Positions 54,593-63,617 of a stretch of DNA of 64,000 nt are shown here, in pieces. How positions within the stretch are numbered: position 1 is the stretch's first letter; the number at the start of each line of letters is the position of its first letter. The position numbers were made by a program, and so were the translations under genes. The stretch is from contig NZ_JAUSYU010000001.1 in the NCBI RefSeq assembly GCF_030817075.1, forward strand, positions 3,720,001 to 3,784,000, in the 5' to 3' direction. The notes under the pieces are model-generated. The model had not been told where the DNA came from, made no database searches, and saw only the letters and a list, made by a program, of their open reading frames with translations. The stretch is from Arthrobacter sp. V1I9. Its GTDB lineage: Bacteria; Actinomycetota; Actinomycetes; Actinomycetales; Micrococcaceae.

Positions 54593-55348
54593 ATGACGAC
54601 TGGGTTCGCCACAGAGGCGGAAAAGCTGACGGAGGTATGCCGGGGCATTTTCGGCGATGAATCTAAATGGATTGCGGCTGACGGCTACCCGCACAGTTTG
54701 GCACTTGGCATCATCGACTCCATCTTTTCGACAGGCTCGCACTACACCAGCGTCATCAACGTCGTGAACGCCTACCGAGAGTATCGAAACACCCAGGGCG
54801 GCGACGCTGATCGCGACGGCACGGAAGAGCTGCTGAAGACATTCGCTGACGTCGGCGACGATGCCGCTGTCTGGGCCGACAAGATCGTAAACAACCGGAA
54901 GCCGGCACACACCAAGGCGAACGCTCCGCTGAAGGCTGAGGTCATCCGCCAGGCCGCTGACGTGCTCCACCACAAGCTGCACTACAGCACGCGGGACGAC
55001 CTGCACCGAGCCTATGCAGAGGACGAGCACCTGAAGAAGCTAAAGAAGGTGTGGCTGGAGCTTCCTAGCCAGCGGTCCGGCGTGACATTCAACTACCTTC
55101 TTATCCTTGCTGGTTTCCAGTCCGTGAAGCCGGACCGCATGGTGCTCCGCTTTATCCGGGAAAATGCGGAGCTCGGTGACAGGCGGTTTACCGAGGAGGA
55201 GGCCGCGGCGCTGATCAAGAAAGTAGCGGAGCTGTATTCAACCGAGCCAAGGCGGCTCGACCATGTAACCTGGCGGCACGTTTCCGGCCGTGACGTTTTC
55301 CGCGAAGAGGAAGTGTCCGTCCCCGCTCCAACTACCTCGCCGTACTGA
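54593..55348 (+). CDS. HhH-GPD-like uncharacterised protein
   Basis: 251 residues. The all-helical sequence has a segment PSQRSGVTFNYLLILAGFQS followed by VKPDRMVLRFI, which resembles the helix-hairpin-helix plus catalytic-Asp stretch of DNA glycosylases (GxGxxxAxxxLxxxGxxxxPxDxxVxR). The early region (LALGIIDSIFSTGSHYTSVI) fits the first helices of that fold. No FeS cluster or lesion-recognition motif. Probably a HhH-GPD-fold protein with an unknown nucleic-acid role. It is a lone gene beside conjugation relics, with a weak ribosome site. Confidence 0.5.
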   Translation: MTTGFATEAEKLTEVCRGIFGDESKWIAADGYPHSLALGIIDSIFSTGSHYTSVINVVNAYREYRNTQGGDADRDGTEELLKTFADVGDDAAVWADKIVNNRKPAHTKANAPLKAEVIRQAADVLHHKLHYSTRDDLHRAYAEDEHLKKLKKVWLELPSQRSGVTFNYLLILAGFQSVKPDRMVLRFIRENAELGDRRFTEEEAAALIKKVAELYSTEPRRLDHVTWRHVSGRDVFREEEVSVPAPTTSPY

Positions 55349-55820
55349 ACCCCGGCCACACGCCATACTGCCGTCTTGGTGGAACCTGACGTCTTACTCT
55401 CGTTCTGACGAGAAATACTGCGGCCAGCGATAGTTGCCCCACCGGAAGCGACAGTGAAGCGAGAAAGGCTGTTCATTAGCCCTGAGCCGCTCCTGCTCAG
55501 ATTTAGGCACGTAGGTAGCCCCTCTCCCCCGCCTAGGTTGACGAAGGTCCGTTATCGGCTCCTAAATGACGGGAGTAGAAGGAGGTCCTTTTGTGAAAGT
55601 CCGAACGCTTGGGCTGAGGTTCCAGTCTTCGCCTACGGCAAGTCACCCCACATTTTTGATCGTCGTAGTGCCACTCATCGTGAGCACCAGGTTAGACGCG
55701 AGCTGAATCACCCATACGGACGCTCTTGGAGCATCGCTCCCGGACAAGAAATAACTGGTGCGATCCTGTAGTCCACCGTCGTACCATGACCCTCATATCG
55801 TGACCGGCGAGGGAGGCAAT
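55349..55820. other. 472 bases, no recognised gene
   Basis: A 105-codon plus frame (55454-55771) is Arg/Pro-rich without family resemblance or ribosome site. The GGGAGG for the next gene lies at the right end. Confidence 0.4.
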
Positions 55821-56459
55821 ATGTACACCTTTATAGGATCGATAGCTCCGACCGATCCTTCTAAGGCTCCACCAGGCGGTACAGAGCTAGCCAGTGTGAG
55901 AGGGGTGGCTAAGGAGTGGCTGGCAGCAACCATGGCGCTGTTCGGCCTGCTCTCGTTTTCGGGCCTCTTTTTTGGTGCCGAAACGCTTAAGACTTTCGAA
56001 GACCAGGACATAGAGCTGGCCTGGAGGTTCGCTGGCTTTTTGAGCCTCGCGGTCGGCTCTGCTGCCGGATGTACTTTTTTCGGAACTCGCGCCGCTCATG
56101 GGTGGCCGCCAAGATTTGTGAAAGCGAAGAGGCAGGACGAAACGCAGCGAAAGTCACCACGGTCTGCCCAACAGAAAATTGACCAAGCACGTATGGATCT
56201 GAAAGTCGCGATGGGCCTCGCTGGCCTCGCTGTGCTCATGATACTGCTCACCGTTCTATTCGTCCTCTTCACTCAGCTCGAAAAACCAGTTCCCGTAACG
56301 GTCCAAGTCTTTGCTCCGGGTGAGATTGAGAACGTGCTCGTGTGCGGCAAGTACGCGTCGGCCAATGCTGACGGCATCTCGGTCACCAAGCCAGATGGCG
56401 GCCTGGTGATCAACCCCTGGACTGAGGTCGGCAAAGTGACTGCTGTCAAGAGCTGTTGA
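55821..56459 (+). CDS. membrane protein of unknown function
   Basis: 212 residues from ATG 55821 behind GGGAGG. Three membrane helices (about 37-56 MALFGLLSFSGLFFG, 70-90 AGFLSLAVGSAAGCTFFG, 132-155 AGLAVLMILLTVLFVLF) and a C-terminal 55-residue soluble domain (VTVQVFAPGEIENVLVCGKY, DGISVTKPDGGLVINPW). Not recognised. Somewhat lower GC and less biased codon use than the neighbours, consistent with acquired DNA. Confidence 0.55.
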   Translation: MYTFIGSIAPTDPSKAPPGGTELASVRGVAKEWLAATMALFGLLSFSGLFFGAETLKTFEDQDIELAWRFAGFLSLAVGSAAGCTFFGTRAAHGWPPRFVKAKRQDETQRKSPRSAQQKIDQARMDLKVAMGLAGLAVLMILLTVLFVLFTQLEKPVPVTVQVFAPGEIENVLVCGKYASANADGISVTKPDGGLVINPWTEVGKVTAVKSC

Positions 56460-56614
56460 TCCCGTCTTGAGCATTTCTGGCTCCGGCGTCCAAATGAAGA
56501 ACATAGTCGGCGTCAGTCCGATCATGAGCATTGAGCCGAGCACAGCAGCACGTCGGTTAAGGCCCAGAGACTAGGACTTACTCGTGGGTCCGCTCAGAGG
56601 TTCGGTCCGGCCGC

Positions 56615-56730
56615 GTCCCACAGCCAGGGACAATTCCTATGGGTTATCCACCGCTACTGCTGCAATGGGAGCTACACCAACGGCTCCCGACTTCCAGCCG
56701 TGGATAACCCTAATTGACCCAACAGTGGAC
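56615..56730. repeat. palindromic dispersed repeat (full copy)
   Basis: Same order as the copy at 52148: outer GTCCCAC / GTGGAC, AGGGACAATT / AATTGACCC, GGGTTATCCAC (56641) / GTGGATAACCC (56700-56710), and GGGAGC / GGCTCCC. Arms pair with few mismatches. The remainder of 56460-56854 shows no gene. Confidence 0.85.
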
Positions 56731-56854
56731 GGAATAGAGCCATCAGGTTAGCTTGTCGGCGCCCTATCAGGTTGACGGTATATCCGTTACCGGCGCTTGA
56801 AATAGCAGGGGCCCGTCGTCGGCCGATAACTGCAGGCAGGTGGCCCTTGCGGGG

Positions 56855-57661
56855 CTAGCGGATGCCTGCCCCTCGCAGGGTTCGCGCGAGTTCAGCTGCA
56901 GATGTTTGCAGTATGGCAACAGTGTGGCGAAGTACTTCCTCGGTGGCCAGTTCCGAGGGGATGGAGCAGCTGATGGCGTCAGTGCCGGGGATCCGGTATG
57001 GCACAACCACACTTACGCAGGTCAGGCCAACAGTATTCTGCTCTCGCTCAATTGAGTGTCCTGTTTTGCGGAACTCTGCCAGTTCTGCTCGCAGGCTCTC
57101 AAAGTCAGGCACACTATGTGGCGTTAGTTGCTGATACTGGCCGGTACCGATTCGTTGCTGAACCTCGGCGTCGGTGTACTCGGCCAGGATGGCCTTGCCC
57201 AGTGCGGTCACCTGGGCTGGAAGCTTTCGGCCCACTCGAGATGAAAGCCGTCGGCGGTCCACCGCTTGGCGCGTGGCCAGGTAGATAACATCGGACCGGT
57301 CCAGGCGGGCATAGTGGGTAGTGAAAGTGGTGGCATTACGGATCTTTTCCAGAACGCCGGACACGTGTTCCATCACTGGATCGCGGTCAAGGTAGGCGGT
57401 GCCGCAGAGGAGCGCATGGGTGCCGATTCGGTAGGCCCCTTCAGAATTCTGCTCGATCCAGTTGAGCTCCAGCAGAGTCAGGAGCAGCCAATGAAGACTG
57501 GAGCGCGGGTACCCTGTCTGCTTAAAAATCTCGGCAGTGGTCAGTGGCTGCGGCGCTGCGGCCAACATTTCGAGGATGGCGATGGTCCGCTCCGCAGACT
57601 TCACCATCTTCACGTCACCTACCGGTCCGGCATCGCCGGATTGTTCGTCCAGGGGGGTCAT
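56855..57661 (-). CDS. IclR-family transcriptional regulator
   Basis: 268 residues. N-terminal winged helix (SAERTIAILEMLAAAPQPLT, then EIFKQTGYPRSSLHWLLLTL) and C-terminal effector domain (GRKLPAQVTALGKAILAEYT, EREQNTVGLTCVSVVVPYRI). IclR proteins often control sugar-acid catabolism. It lies 40 bases downstream of the uronate dehydrogenase gene on the same strand, so it is probably cotranscribed and regulates the cluster through the divergent promoter near 58.6 kb. Confidence 0.88.
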   Translation of the reverse strand: MTPLDEQSGDAGPVGDVKMVKSAERTIAILEMLAAAPQPLTTAEIFKQTGYPRSSLHWLLLTLLELNWIEQNSEGAYRIGTHALLCGTAYLDRDPVMEHVSGVLEKIRNATTFTTHYARLDRSDVIYLATRQAVDRRRLSSRVGRKLPAQVTALGKAILAEYTDAEVQQRIGTGQYQQLTPHSVPDFESLRAELAEFRKTGHSIEREQNTVGLTCVSVVVPYRIPGTDAISCSIPSELATEEVLRHTVAILQTSAAELARTLRGAGIR

Positions 57662-57701
57662 CCTTGAATCCCTGTTCCCCGCGCTTTCACAGTGCTCTCG
57701 T

Positions 57702-58574
57702 TCATTTCGCCTCCAGTACAGAGTAATTGTCTACCCCAAGCTGGTGACTGCTGCTTGCCCATTGTCCCCCGAGGAGCGAGTTTGGGGCAGCGTCTTCTTC
57801 CGCGTTCACTTCTGTCGCGAACGCTTCGGCGTCATCGAGGGGATTGAAACCAATCCGCCGGCCGGCCGACAGATCCGCCCACCCGCGAGAATTTGCTGAG
57901 ACGGCCCAAAGCACGTGGTGCCCAGGAGCGCCTAAGTCGTTCAGCGTGGCCTCAACCAGGCGATAGGAATCGCCCGGGGACAGCCAGGACGACAGCGTCC
58001 GGATGTTATTGGGCTGCTCCCCGCCGGTGCCGATACGAGCACTGACGACCTTCATGGCGAACTTATCGGCATACAGGCTGCCAAGGGCCTCCATCGCTGC
58101 CTTACTAACTCCGTAATAGGTGTCCGGCCGGGGGGCCAGCATGATGTCCTCACGTGCAGAATCAACCGGGTGAAAGCCAACTGCGTGGGTGGAGCTGGCG
58201 AGAAGGACGCGTTTCACACCGTTTATCCGTGCTGCTTCGAGTGTCACTTGGGTACCGGTGATATTGGTGGCACTTAGCTCCTCCCAGGACTTTTCCCGGT
58301 GGATTCCGCCAAGGTGGATGACCGCGTCGGCCCCTACAAGGGCTGCATTCATGAATGCAGCGTCAGCCACGGAACCAACATGAAGTGTTTCCTGAGGACC
58401 GGGTGCAGAGGCGGCCACCAGATCAATCAGACGCACGTCATACCCGGCCCTTTGCAAATGCGGGCGCAAGAGAGTGGCCATCATGCCTGCGCCGCCCGTA
58501 ACGGCGATGGTTTGCGGCTGGGAAGTTACCGGCAACGTTCCTCCTGCGGTTGACACATTTGTGATTTCACTCAT
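57702..58574 (-). CDS. udh: uronate dehydrogenase-like NAD-dependent SDR
   Basis: 290 residues. Extended SDR fold: nucleotide loop TGGAGMMATLLRPHL, VIHLGGIHREKSW, catalytic SSTHAVG and YYGVSKAAMEAL (Tyr and Lys of YxxxK), then ARIGTGGEQPNNIRTLSSWL, which is the substrate-binding pattern of uronate dehydrogenases. The enzyme oxidises D-glucuronate or D-galacturonate to the aldaro-lactone with NAD+ in the cytosol. The cluster also holds a sugar importer, a glucarate-dehydratase-family enzyme and a lactonase, completing the pathway's logic. Confidence 0.82.
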   Translation of the reverse strand: MSEITNVSTAGGTLPVTSQPQTIAVTGGAGMMATLLRPHLQRAGYDVRLIDLVAASAPGPQETLHVGSVADAAFMNAALVGADAVIHLGGIHREKSWEELSATNITGTQVTLEAARINGVKRVLLASSTHAVGFHPVDSAREDIMLAPRPDTYYGVSKAAMEALGSLYADKFAMKVVSARIGTGGEQPNNIRTLSSWLSPGDSYRLVEATLNDLGAPGHHVLWAVSANSRGWADLSAGRRIGFNPLDDAEAFATEVNAEEDAAPNSLLGGQWASSSHQLGVDNYSVLEAK

Positions 58575-58585
58575 ACTCTCATAAC

Positions 58586-58608
58586 GGTTGTTTCAAATCA
58601 TAACAGCC
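58586..58608. promoter_or_regulatory. candidate IclR operator in divergent promoter
   Basis: GGTTGTT (58586-58592) and AACAGCC (58602-58608) form an imperfect inverted repeat 9 bases apart, in the 219-base gap between the divergent dehydrogenase and ABC-binding-protein genes; the region is AT-rich compared with its surroundings. IclR-family sites are often short palindromes of this length. Confidence 0.35.
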
Positions 58609-58793
58609 ATTTACATATATAAAATAGGATCGTTTCTTCTGAGTTTGCATCTAGCTTTGCGGTCTTTTGCACCGTGACTTGGATAGAAGTTAGATCACCG
58701 ACCTACTCGTCGGAGCATGGCCGGCACGCTCGGTCCCCTCCTCGAGGCAGGCCCCTCCGTTCGCCCACCCATCCATGGACAAGGAAGCTCAGG

Positions 58794-60137
58794 ATGAACT
58801 CGAAAATCGCCCTCGTTTTAAGCGTTGGAATGCTGGCAGCTACGGCACTGGCAGGTTGTTCAACGGGAATAGCCACTGAAGGCTCCTCGGTGAACCAGAA
58901 CGACGAAAACTCGCAAACCTTGGAGATCTGGCAGCGGAAGGCGCCTGGCAGCCCCTCCGACAAGGTGGGCCAGGAGGTGGCCGCAGCCTTTACTGAAGCC
59001 ACAGGAGTGAAGGTGGAGTTCTCCTCGATCTTGGAGGACTTCGAAATCAAGCTTCAACAGCGGGCCTCGCAGGGCGACCTGCCTGACATCGTCATCAACG
59101 ACACCGCGCAGCTCGGAAACATGAAGACTCAGGGACTGCTGCGGGAAATAGATCCTGCCGATATCGAGGGCACGGACAAGATCAAGGACCGGGCCTGGGA
59201 GGGCGCGAAGGCAGCAGACGGCAAGTTCTATGGAGTGCCCCACACAGCCCAAACAGTCGCGCTGTTCAACCGTTCCGACTGGCGCCAGAAAGTGGGAGCT
59301 GAAGTCCCAACAAATTGGGACGAACTCGTCAAGCTGTGGGAAGCGTACTCGACCGAGGATCCCACAGGCACCGGCAAAGACGTCGCCGGCCTCGGTGTTC
59401 CTGGCTCCACAAAGCGCGGTTACATCTCGTGGAACACGTCATCCTTCTTCTGGTCAGGCGGCGGCGAATATTTCAAAGAAGATGGAAACGGAAAATTTAC
59501 GTCCGAAGTAGCAAGTGAGGGATCAATTGCCGCCGCTCAGTGGATCCGCGGCCTGGTCTGCGAACACGACGTCCTCCAGCCCGGTGCTGGAAGCCAGGAC
59601 ACCACGAACGTTAAAGAACTGTTTCAGACCGGTGCCGTAGGGTCCTACCTCGTCGCACCCTACGAACTGGCGAGCTTCGATCTGAAACCAGGCAAGGACG
59701 TGGTGGAAGTATTCGCCCCTCCCGCGGGACCGGCCGGTCTGACGACCCTGGCGGAAGGCAACAACGTTTACCTGATGGCTGGCAGCCCTAATGAGTCCGC
59801 ACAGGAAAAATTTGCGGAATGGGCAGTGTCTGTTGAGGGACAAACGGTGGCAATGGCGGGCGACCGAGAAGGAAACCTGGTCCGAGTGCCCGTCAACTCC
59901 GATGTGGACATGTCAAAAGTCCGCACAGACACCCGCTGGCAGATGTTTGAAAAGCTCTACGAGGAAAATGGCCGCTACGTCCCTGCAGTCCCGAACTGGG
60001 CTCCATTCCTCAACGCGTCAGCTGAAACACTCAACACGCTAATCAGTGACTGCAGCCTGGACGTCACCGATCAAATGAAGAAACTCGATGAGAAGTTCAC
60101 CGCGGAACTCAGCGCTCAGGGGGCCCTGGCTCAATGA
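58794..60137 (+). CDS. ABC sugar transporter, extracellular solute-binding lipoprotein (family 1)
   Basis: 447 residues from ATG 58794 behind AAGGAAG. Lipoprotein signal with lipobox TALAGC. Mature protein has the family 1 binding-protein pattern: LEIWQRKAPGSPSDKVGQEV, FSSILEDFEIKLQQRASQGD, LPDIVINDTAQLGNM. It captures a carbohydrate, here probably a uronic acid or oligouronide, for the two permeases that follow (4-base overlap). No ATPase is encoded in the window; a shared MsiK-type ATPase elsewhere is likely. Confidence 0.9.
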   Translation: MNSKIALVLSVGMLAATALAGCSTGIATEGSSVNQNDENSQTLEIWQRKAPGSPSDKVGQEVAAAFTEATGVKVEFSSILEDFEIKLQQRASQGDLPDIVINDTAQLGNMKTQGLLREIDPADIEGTDKIKDRAWEGAKAADGKFYGVPHTAQTVALFNRSDWRQKVGAEVPTNWDELVKLWEAYSTEDPTGTGKDVAGLGVPGSTKRGYISWNTSSFFWSGGGEYFKEDGNGKFTSEVASEGSIAAAQWIRGLVCEHDVLQPGAGSQDTTNVKELFQTGAVGSYLVAPYELASFDLKPGKDVVEVFAPPAGPAGLTTLAEGNNVYLMAGSPNESAQEKFAEWAVSVEGQTVAMAGDREGNLVRVPVNSDVDMSKVRTDTRWQMFEKLYEENGRYVPAVPNWAPFLNASAETLNTLISDCSLDVTDQMKKLDEKFTAELSAQGALAQ

Positions 60138-61075
60138 GCAATTCCGCGCTCATCGTAAAATCCCGAAAGTCTGAAGACTTACCCAGTCGACCGACCAAGC
60201 GACGCCCTGGCCGCCGCGCTGGAGCTTTCTGGGTCCCGTGGGCATTCCTCGCTCCCGCCTTGGTTCTGTTCTTGATGTTCAAGTTCATCCCCATGGGCGA
60301 AGCTGTGATGACCAGCTTCCAGAACGTGCGACCCTTCCTGGGAAACCAGTGGGTTGGCCTGGACAACTACAACGCCCTGGTTTCCAGCGATGATTTCCAG
60401 GGCGCAGTTTGGCACACACTGCTGCTCGGGGTAGGACAAACCGCAGGATCATTGCTGCTGGGCTTCGTCCTGGCGCTTCTCCTGGAGGGACAGGCCAAAC
60501 GGCTGTGGTTCGTCCGGTCAGCGGCATTCCTTCCCGTGGTCGCCCCCATGGCCGTGATCGCTGAAGTCTGGCGCATCATCTACCACCCCACCGGGGACGG
60601 CATAGCCAATCAAGTTCTTTCATGGATTGCTCTAGAACCCTCGCAGTGGATCAATTCGCCGGACTCGTCCCTCATTTCCGTAATGCTGGTCGGAATTTGG
60701 CGGGGGGCGCCCTACGACATGATCATCATCGTCGCCGGCTTGGTCAGTGTGGATAAATCCCTCTACGAAGCGAGTGCACTCGACGGGGCCGGTCCCCTGC
60801 GGCGGATACTCTACGTCACGCTGCCGGCGCTCAGACCTGTAATAGCCATCCTTCTGACTCTCGCAGCAATTCGTGGCATGCGCGTCTTCACCGAGGTGTT
60901 CTTGCTGACCAACGGCGGACCAAACGGTTCCTCGGAAGTCGTTATGACGCTGATCTACAAGCTAGGTTTCGAGCGCAATCAACTCGGAATCGCGGCAGCA
61001 GGCTCAGTCCTCCTCTTTGCGGCCACCGTCGCGTTGACCCTACTGATCCAGCTCTCCCGCAGGAGGAAAGCATGA
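60134..61075 (+). CDS. ABC sugar permease, MalF/UgpA type
   Basis: 313 residues. Six membrane helices (first FWVPWAFLAPALVLFLMFKF) and the EAA loop YEASALDGAGPLRRILYVTL that contacts the ATPase. It overlaps both neighbours by 4 bases (ATGA). Forms the heterodimeric channel with the next gene product. Confidence 0.92.
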   Translation: MSNSALIVKSRKSEDLPSRPTKRRPGRRAGAFWVPWAFLAPALVLFLMFKFIPMGEAVMTSFQNVRPFLGNQWVGLDNYNALVSSDDFQGAVWHTLLLGVGQTAGSLLLGFVLALLLEGQAKRLWFVRSAAFLPVVAPMAVIAEVWRIIYHPTGDGIANQVLSWIALEPSQWINSPDSSLISVMLVGIWRGAPYDMIIIVAGLVSVDKSLYEASALDGAGPLRRILYVTLPALRPVIAILLTLAAIRGMRVFTEVFLLTNGGPNGSSEVVMTLIYKLGFERNQLGIAAAGSVLLFAATVALTLLIQLSRRRKA

Positions 61076-61938
61076 GCACAAGTTTCGATTCAGCCCTAAG
61101 CCTGGGGACTAACAACAAGCCTTGGATCAAGGCCATAAATTACTGCCTCTGGGTGCTAATCATTGTCGTCTTCGCCGGCCCCCTGGTGGCCATCATCGTG
61201 GGTGCGTTTTCCACCAACCGGGACCCATCCTCGTTGAGCCTGATACCGCAACAGCCCAGCCTGGAGAACTTCTCCACGGCTTTGGACCGCAGCGTCATGC
61301 TCTACCTCGGGAATTCCCTAGTCGTAGTCGGCATCGGCCTCCTGTTTCAAATGCTGGTCTCAGTTTTTGCAGCCTACGCCCTGGCCCGGAAGAAGTTCAG
61401 GGGACGCGGAATCGCCATGCTCCTGGTTCTGGCTACCTTGATGCTGCCTGAGGAAATTCTGGCCATCCCCCTCTCAAGGGTCCTCTCCGATGTTCCATTC
61501 ATTGGGGTCAACCTCATCAACACCCTCGCCGGAATGATCGTCCCCGTCATCGCTTGGGGATTCTCAATACTTGTCATGACGGAGTTCATGAAGGAAGTGC
61601 CGATGGAACTGGAGGAAGCGGCCAAGATTGATGGGGCAGGTGAACTGCGCACTTTTTTCTCGGTCATCCTTCCCACGTGCACCCCGGCTCTCGGAGTGAT
61701 CGGTGTCTTCGGGTTCACCATGATTTGGGACCAATACCTTTTGCCGCTGATCGTGGCCTCGGATTCAAACATGTTCACTCTTCCCCTGGCTCTGCGGAGT
61801 CTGCGCGCAGATCCGGAGGTTGGGCTCGGCGTCGTCCTGGTTGGAGCTACTCTCGCTCTGCTTCCCTCCGTCATAGCCTTCCTGTGCTTCCAAAAGTCAT
61901 TCATGCGCGGGCTCGCCTCCGGCGCCGTAAAAGGCTAG
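61072..61938 (+). CDS. ABC sugar permease, MalG/UgpE type
   Basis: 288 residues. Six membrane helices and the EAA loop LEEAAKIDGAGELRTFFSVI. N-terminal VLIIVVFAGPLVAIIVGAFS and the substrate-pathway region TMIWDQYLLPLIVASD are typical of MalG-type subunits. Partner of the preceding permease. Confidence 0.92.
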   Translation: MSTSFDSALSLGTNNKPWIKAINYCLWVLIIVVFAGPLVAIIVGAFSTNRDPSSLSLIPQQPSLENFSTALDRSVMLYLGNSLVVVGIGLLFQMLVSVFAAYALARKKFRGRGIAMLLVLATLMLPEEILAIPLSRVLSDVPFIGVNLINTLAGMIVPVIAWGFSILVMTEFMKEVPMELEEAAKIDGAGELRTFFSVILPTCTPALGVIGVFGFTMIWDQYLLPLIVASDSNMFTLPLALRSLRADPEVGLGVVLVGATLALLPSVIAFLCFQKSFMRGLASGAVKG

Positions 61939-61974
61939 AACGCAACTCATCACTACGATTGGACCAACACCTAC

Positions 61975-63246
61975 ATGAGCCGGCACGAGATCAATCATGT
62001 CGTAATAACTCCCGTGGCCTTCACGGATCCGCCCTTACTCAATTCCGTCGGAGTTCACGAACCACTTGCCTTACGGGCCATTGTTGAAGTCCACACCGTT
62101 ACCGGGCTCATCGGGCTGGGAGAAACATACGGTGACGCGGGCCATCTTGAACTGCTGAACAAAGCAGCAGAAGCTGTCAAAGGTGCCTCACCCTTCGACG
62201 TAGGCCGGCTCTGGACCGTCATCGGTGACGTTCTAGGTGGAATTTCACGAGGATCACAGACCGGTCTCATGGGTCCTGAAACGACCGGCAAGACCATCGG
62301 CAGCGTGGTCGCGCCGTTCGACTCAGCCTTCTATGACCTTCAGGGACAAATTCTTGGTGAACCGGTGTGGTCAGTGCTCGGCGGCAAACACCGCGACCAC
62401 GTCGATTTCAGTGCCTACCTCTTTTACAAGTGGGCGACGCATCCTGGAGGCCAAGAGGACCGCTGGGGTCAGGCCCTAGATCCAGCTGGGATTGTGCGTC
62501 AGGCACAGACAATGGTTCGTGAGTACGGCTTTAAATCCCTGAAGCTCAAGGGAGGTGTCTTTGCACCCGACGAGGAAGCAGAAGCTATCGAGGCACTTCG
62601 CACCGCGTTTCCATCATTGCCCTTAAGGGTGGATCCCAATGGTGCTTGGTCCGTCGAAACTTCTGTCCGCGTTGGCGAACGGCTCGGCCAGGCCCTGGAA
62701 TATTATGAGGACCCAACAATGGGAATCGAAGGGATGTCAGAAGTAGCCCGCCGCACCGGCATTCCCATGGCAACCAACATGTGCGTTGTGGAAACCGGCC
62801 ATATTCCGAAGGCGATCCGGCTTAACGCCGTCCAAGTGATTCTCATCGACCAGCACTACTGGGGAGGATTTCATCCGTCCCTGAATCTCGCAGCACTCTG
62901 CAAAACCTTCGGTATTGGCGTGTCGATGCACTCCAACAGCCACCTTGGAATCAGCCTTGCGGGAATGGTCCATCTTGGTGCAGCCACAGAGAACCTGACC
63001 TATGCTCTTGACACGCATTGGCCGTGGAAAGACGAGTCCGAGGATGTGGTCAGCACAGCCAATCTGCAGTTCATCGACGGAGCGATCCGGGTACCAGACA
63101 AGCCTGGCCTCGGGGTTGAGCTCGACCGTGAAGGCCTGGGAAGGTTGCACGAGAAGTATCTGGCCTCGAACATCCGAACGAGAAATGACACCGCCTACAT
63201 GAAATCCATCGAGCCCGAGTACGAGTACGTCGCACCGCGCTGGTAA
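61975..63246 (+). CDS. gudD: glucarate dehydratase-family enolase-superfamily enzyme
   Basis: 423 residues. Enolase-superfamily catalytic set: KLKGG (the KxK base), DPNGAW (metal Asp and Asn), EDP (second metal ligand), and the His base in MHSNSHLGISLAGMVHLGAA, all in the order and wording of glucarate dehydratases; N-terminal lid VITPVAFTDPPLLNSVGVHE also fits. The enzyme removes water from D-glucarate (or galactarate) to give 5-keto-4-deoxyglucarate. Thirty-six bases after the permease, in the same operon. Substrate choice between glucarate and galactarate cannot be made by eye. Confidence 0.88.
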   Translation: MSRHEINHVVITPVAFTDPPLLNSVGVHEPLALRAIVEVHTVTGLIGLGETYGDAGHLELLNKAAEAVKGASPFDVGRLWTVIGDVLGGISRGSQTGLMGPETTGKTIGSVVAPFDSAFYDLQGQILGEPVWSVLGGKHRDHVDFSAYLFYKWATHPGGQEDRWGQALDPAGIVRQAQTMVREYGFKSLKLKGGVFAPDEEAEAIEALRTAFPSLPLRVDPNGAWSVETSVRVGERLGQALEYYEDPTMGIEGMSEVARRTGIPMATNMCVVETGHIPKAIRLNAVQVILIDQHYWGGFHPSLNLAALCKTFGIGVSMHSNSHLGISLAGMVHLGAATENLTYALDTHWPWKDESEDVVSTANLQFIDGAIRVPDKPGLGVELDREGLGRLHEKYLASNIRTRNDTAYMKSIEPEYEYVAPRW

Positions 63247-63457
63247 GCCGCAAGCCGTCCAGCCTGAAGTTGCGCCGAGGACGGGCTCACTTGAGGCGCC
63301 AGGCAGCCAACCCCGCTGGTAAGCAGGTTGACATTCCTGATAAAGGGATACGCCTACCTTCGGGAGCAGCGGCGGCACGCCTGACCGACCCACCTACAAC
63401 CACAGGAGTTGAACCGCAAACCTGCATAAAGGAGCGGTCCATCGAGACTTCCTCCTA

Positions 63458-63495
63458 GGTCCATGCCCATTCCAGCACCATACTGGGCATGGACC
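63458..63495 (+). terminator. hairpin in the gudD-lactonase gap
   Basis: GGTCCATGCCCA (63458-63469) pairs perfectly with TGGGCATGGACC (63484-63495), 212 bases past the gudD stop. It may end the operon or act as a partial terminator before the lactonase gene. The rest of 63247-63617 shows no gene. Confidence 0.65.
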
Positions 63496-63617
63496 AGGGT
63501 CTTTGACGGCAATACTGTCCCTCAGATGCGGCAATACCTGACCTCAACGTTTGTCGTCGGCAATAAGGCTTGCACGTCTTTCGGCAGGGCAAACAGCAAT
63601 GAGAGGACTGCAGCCTA

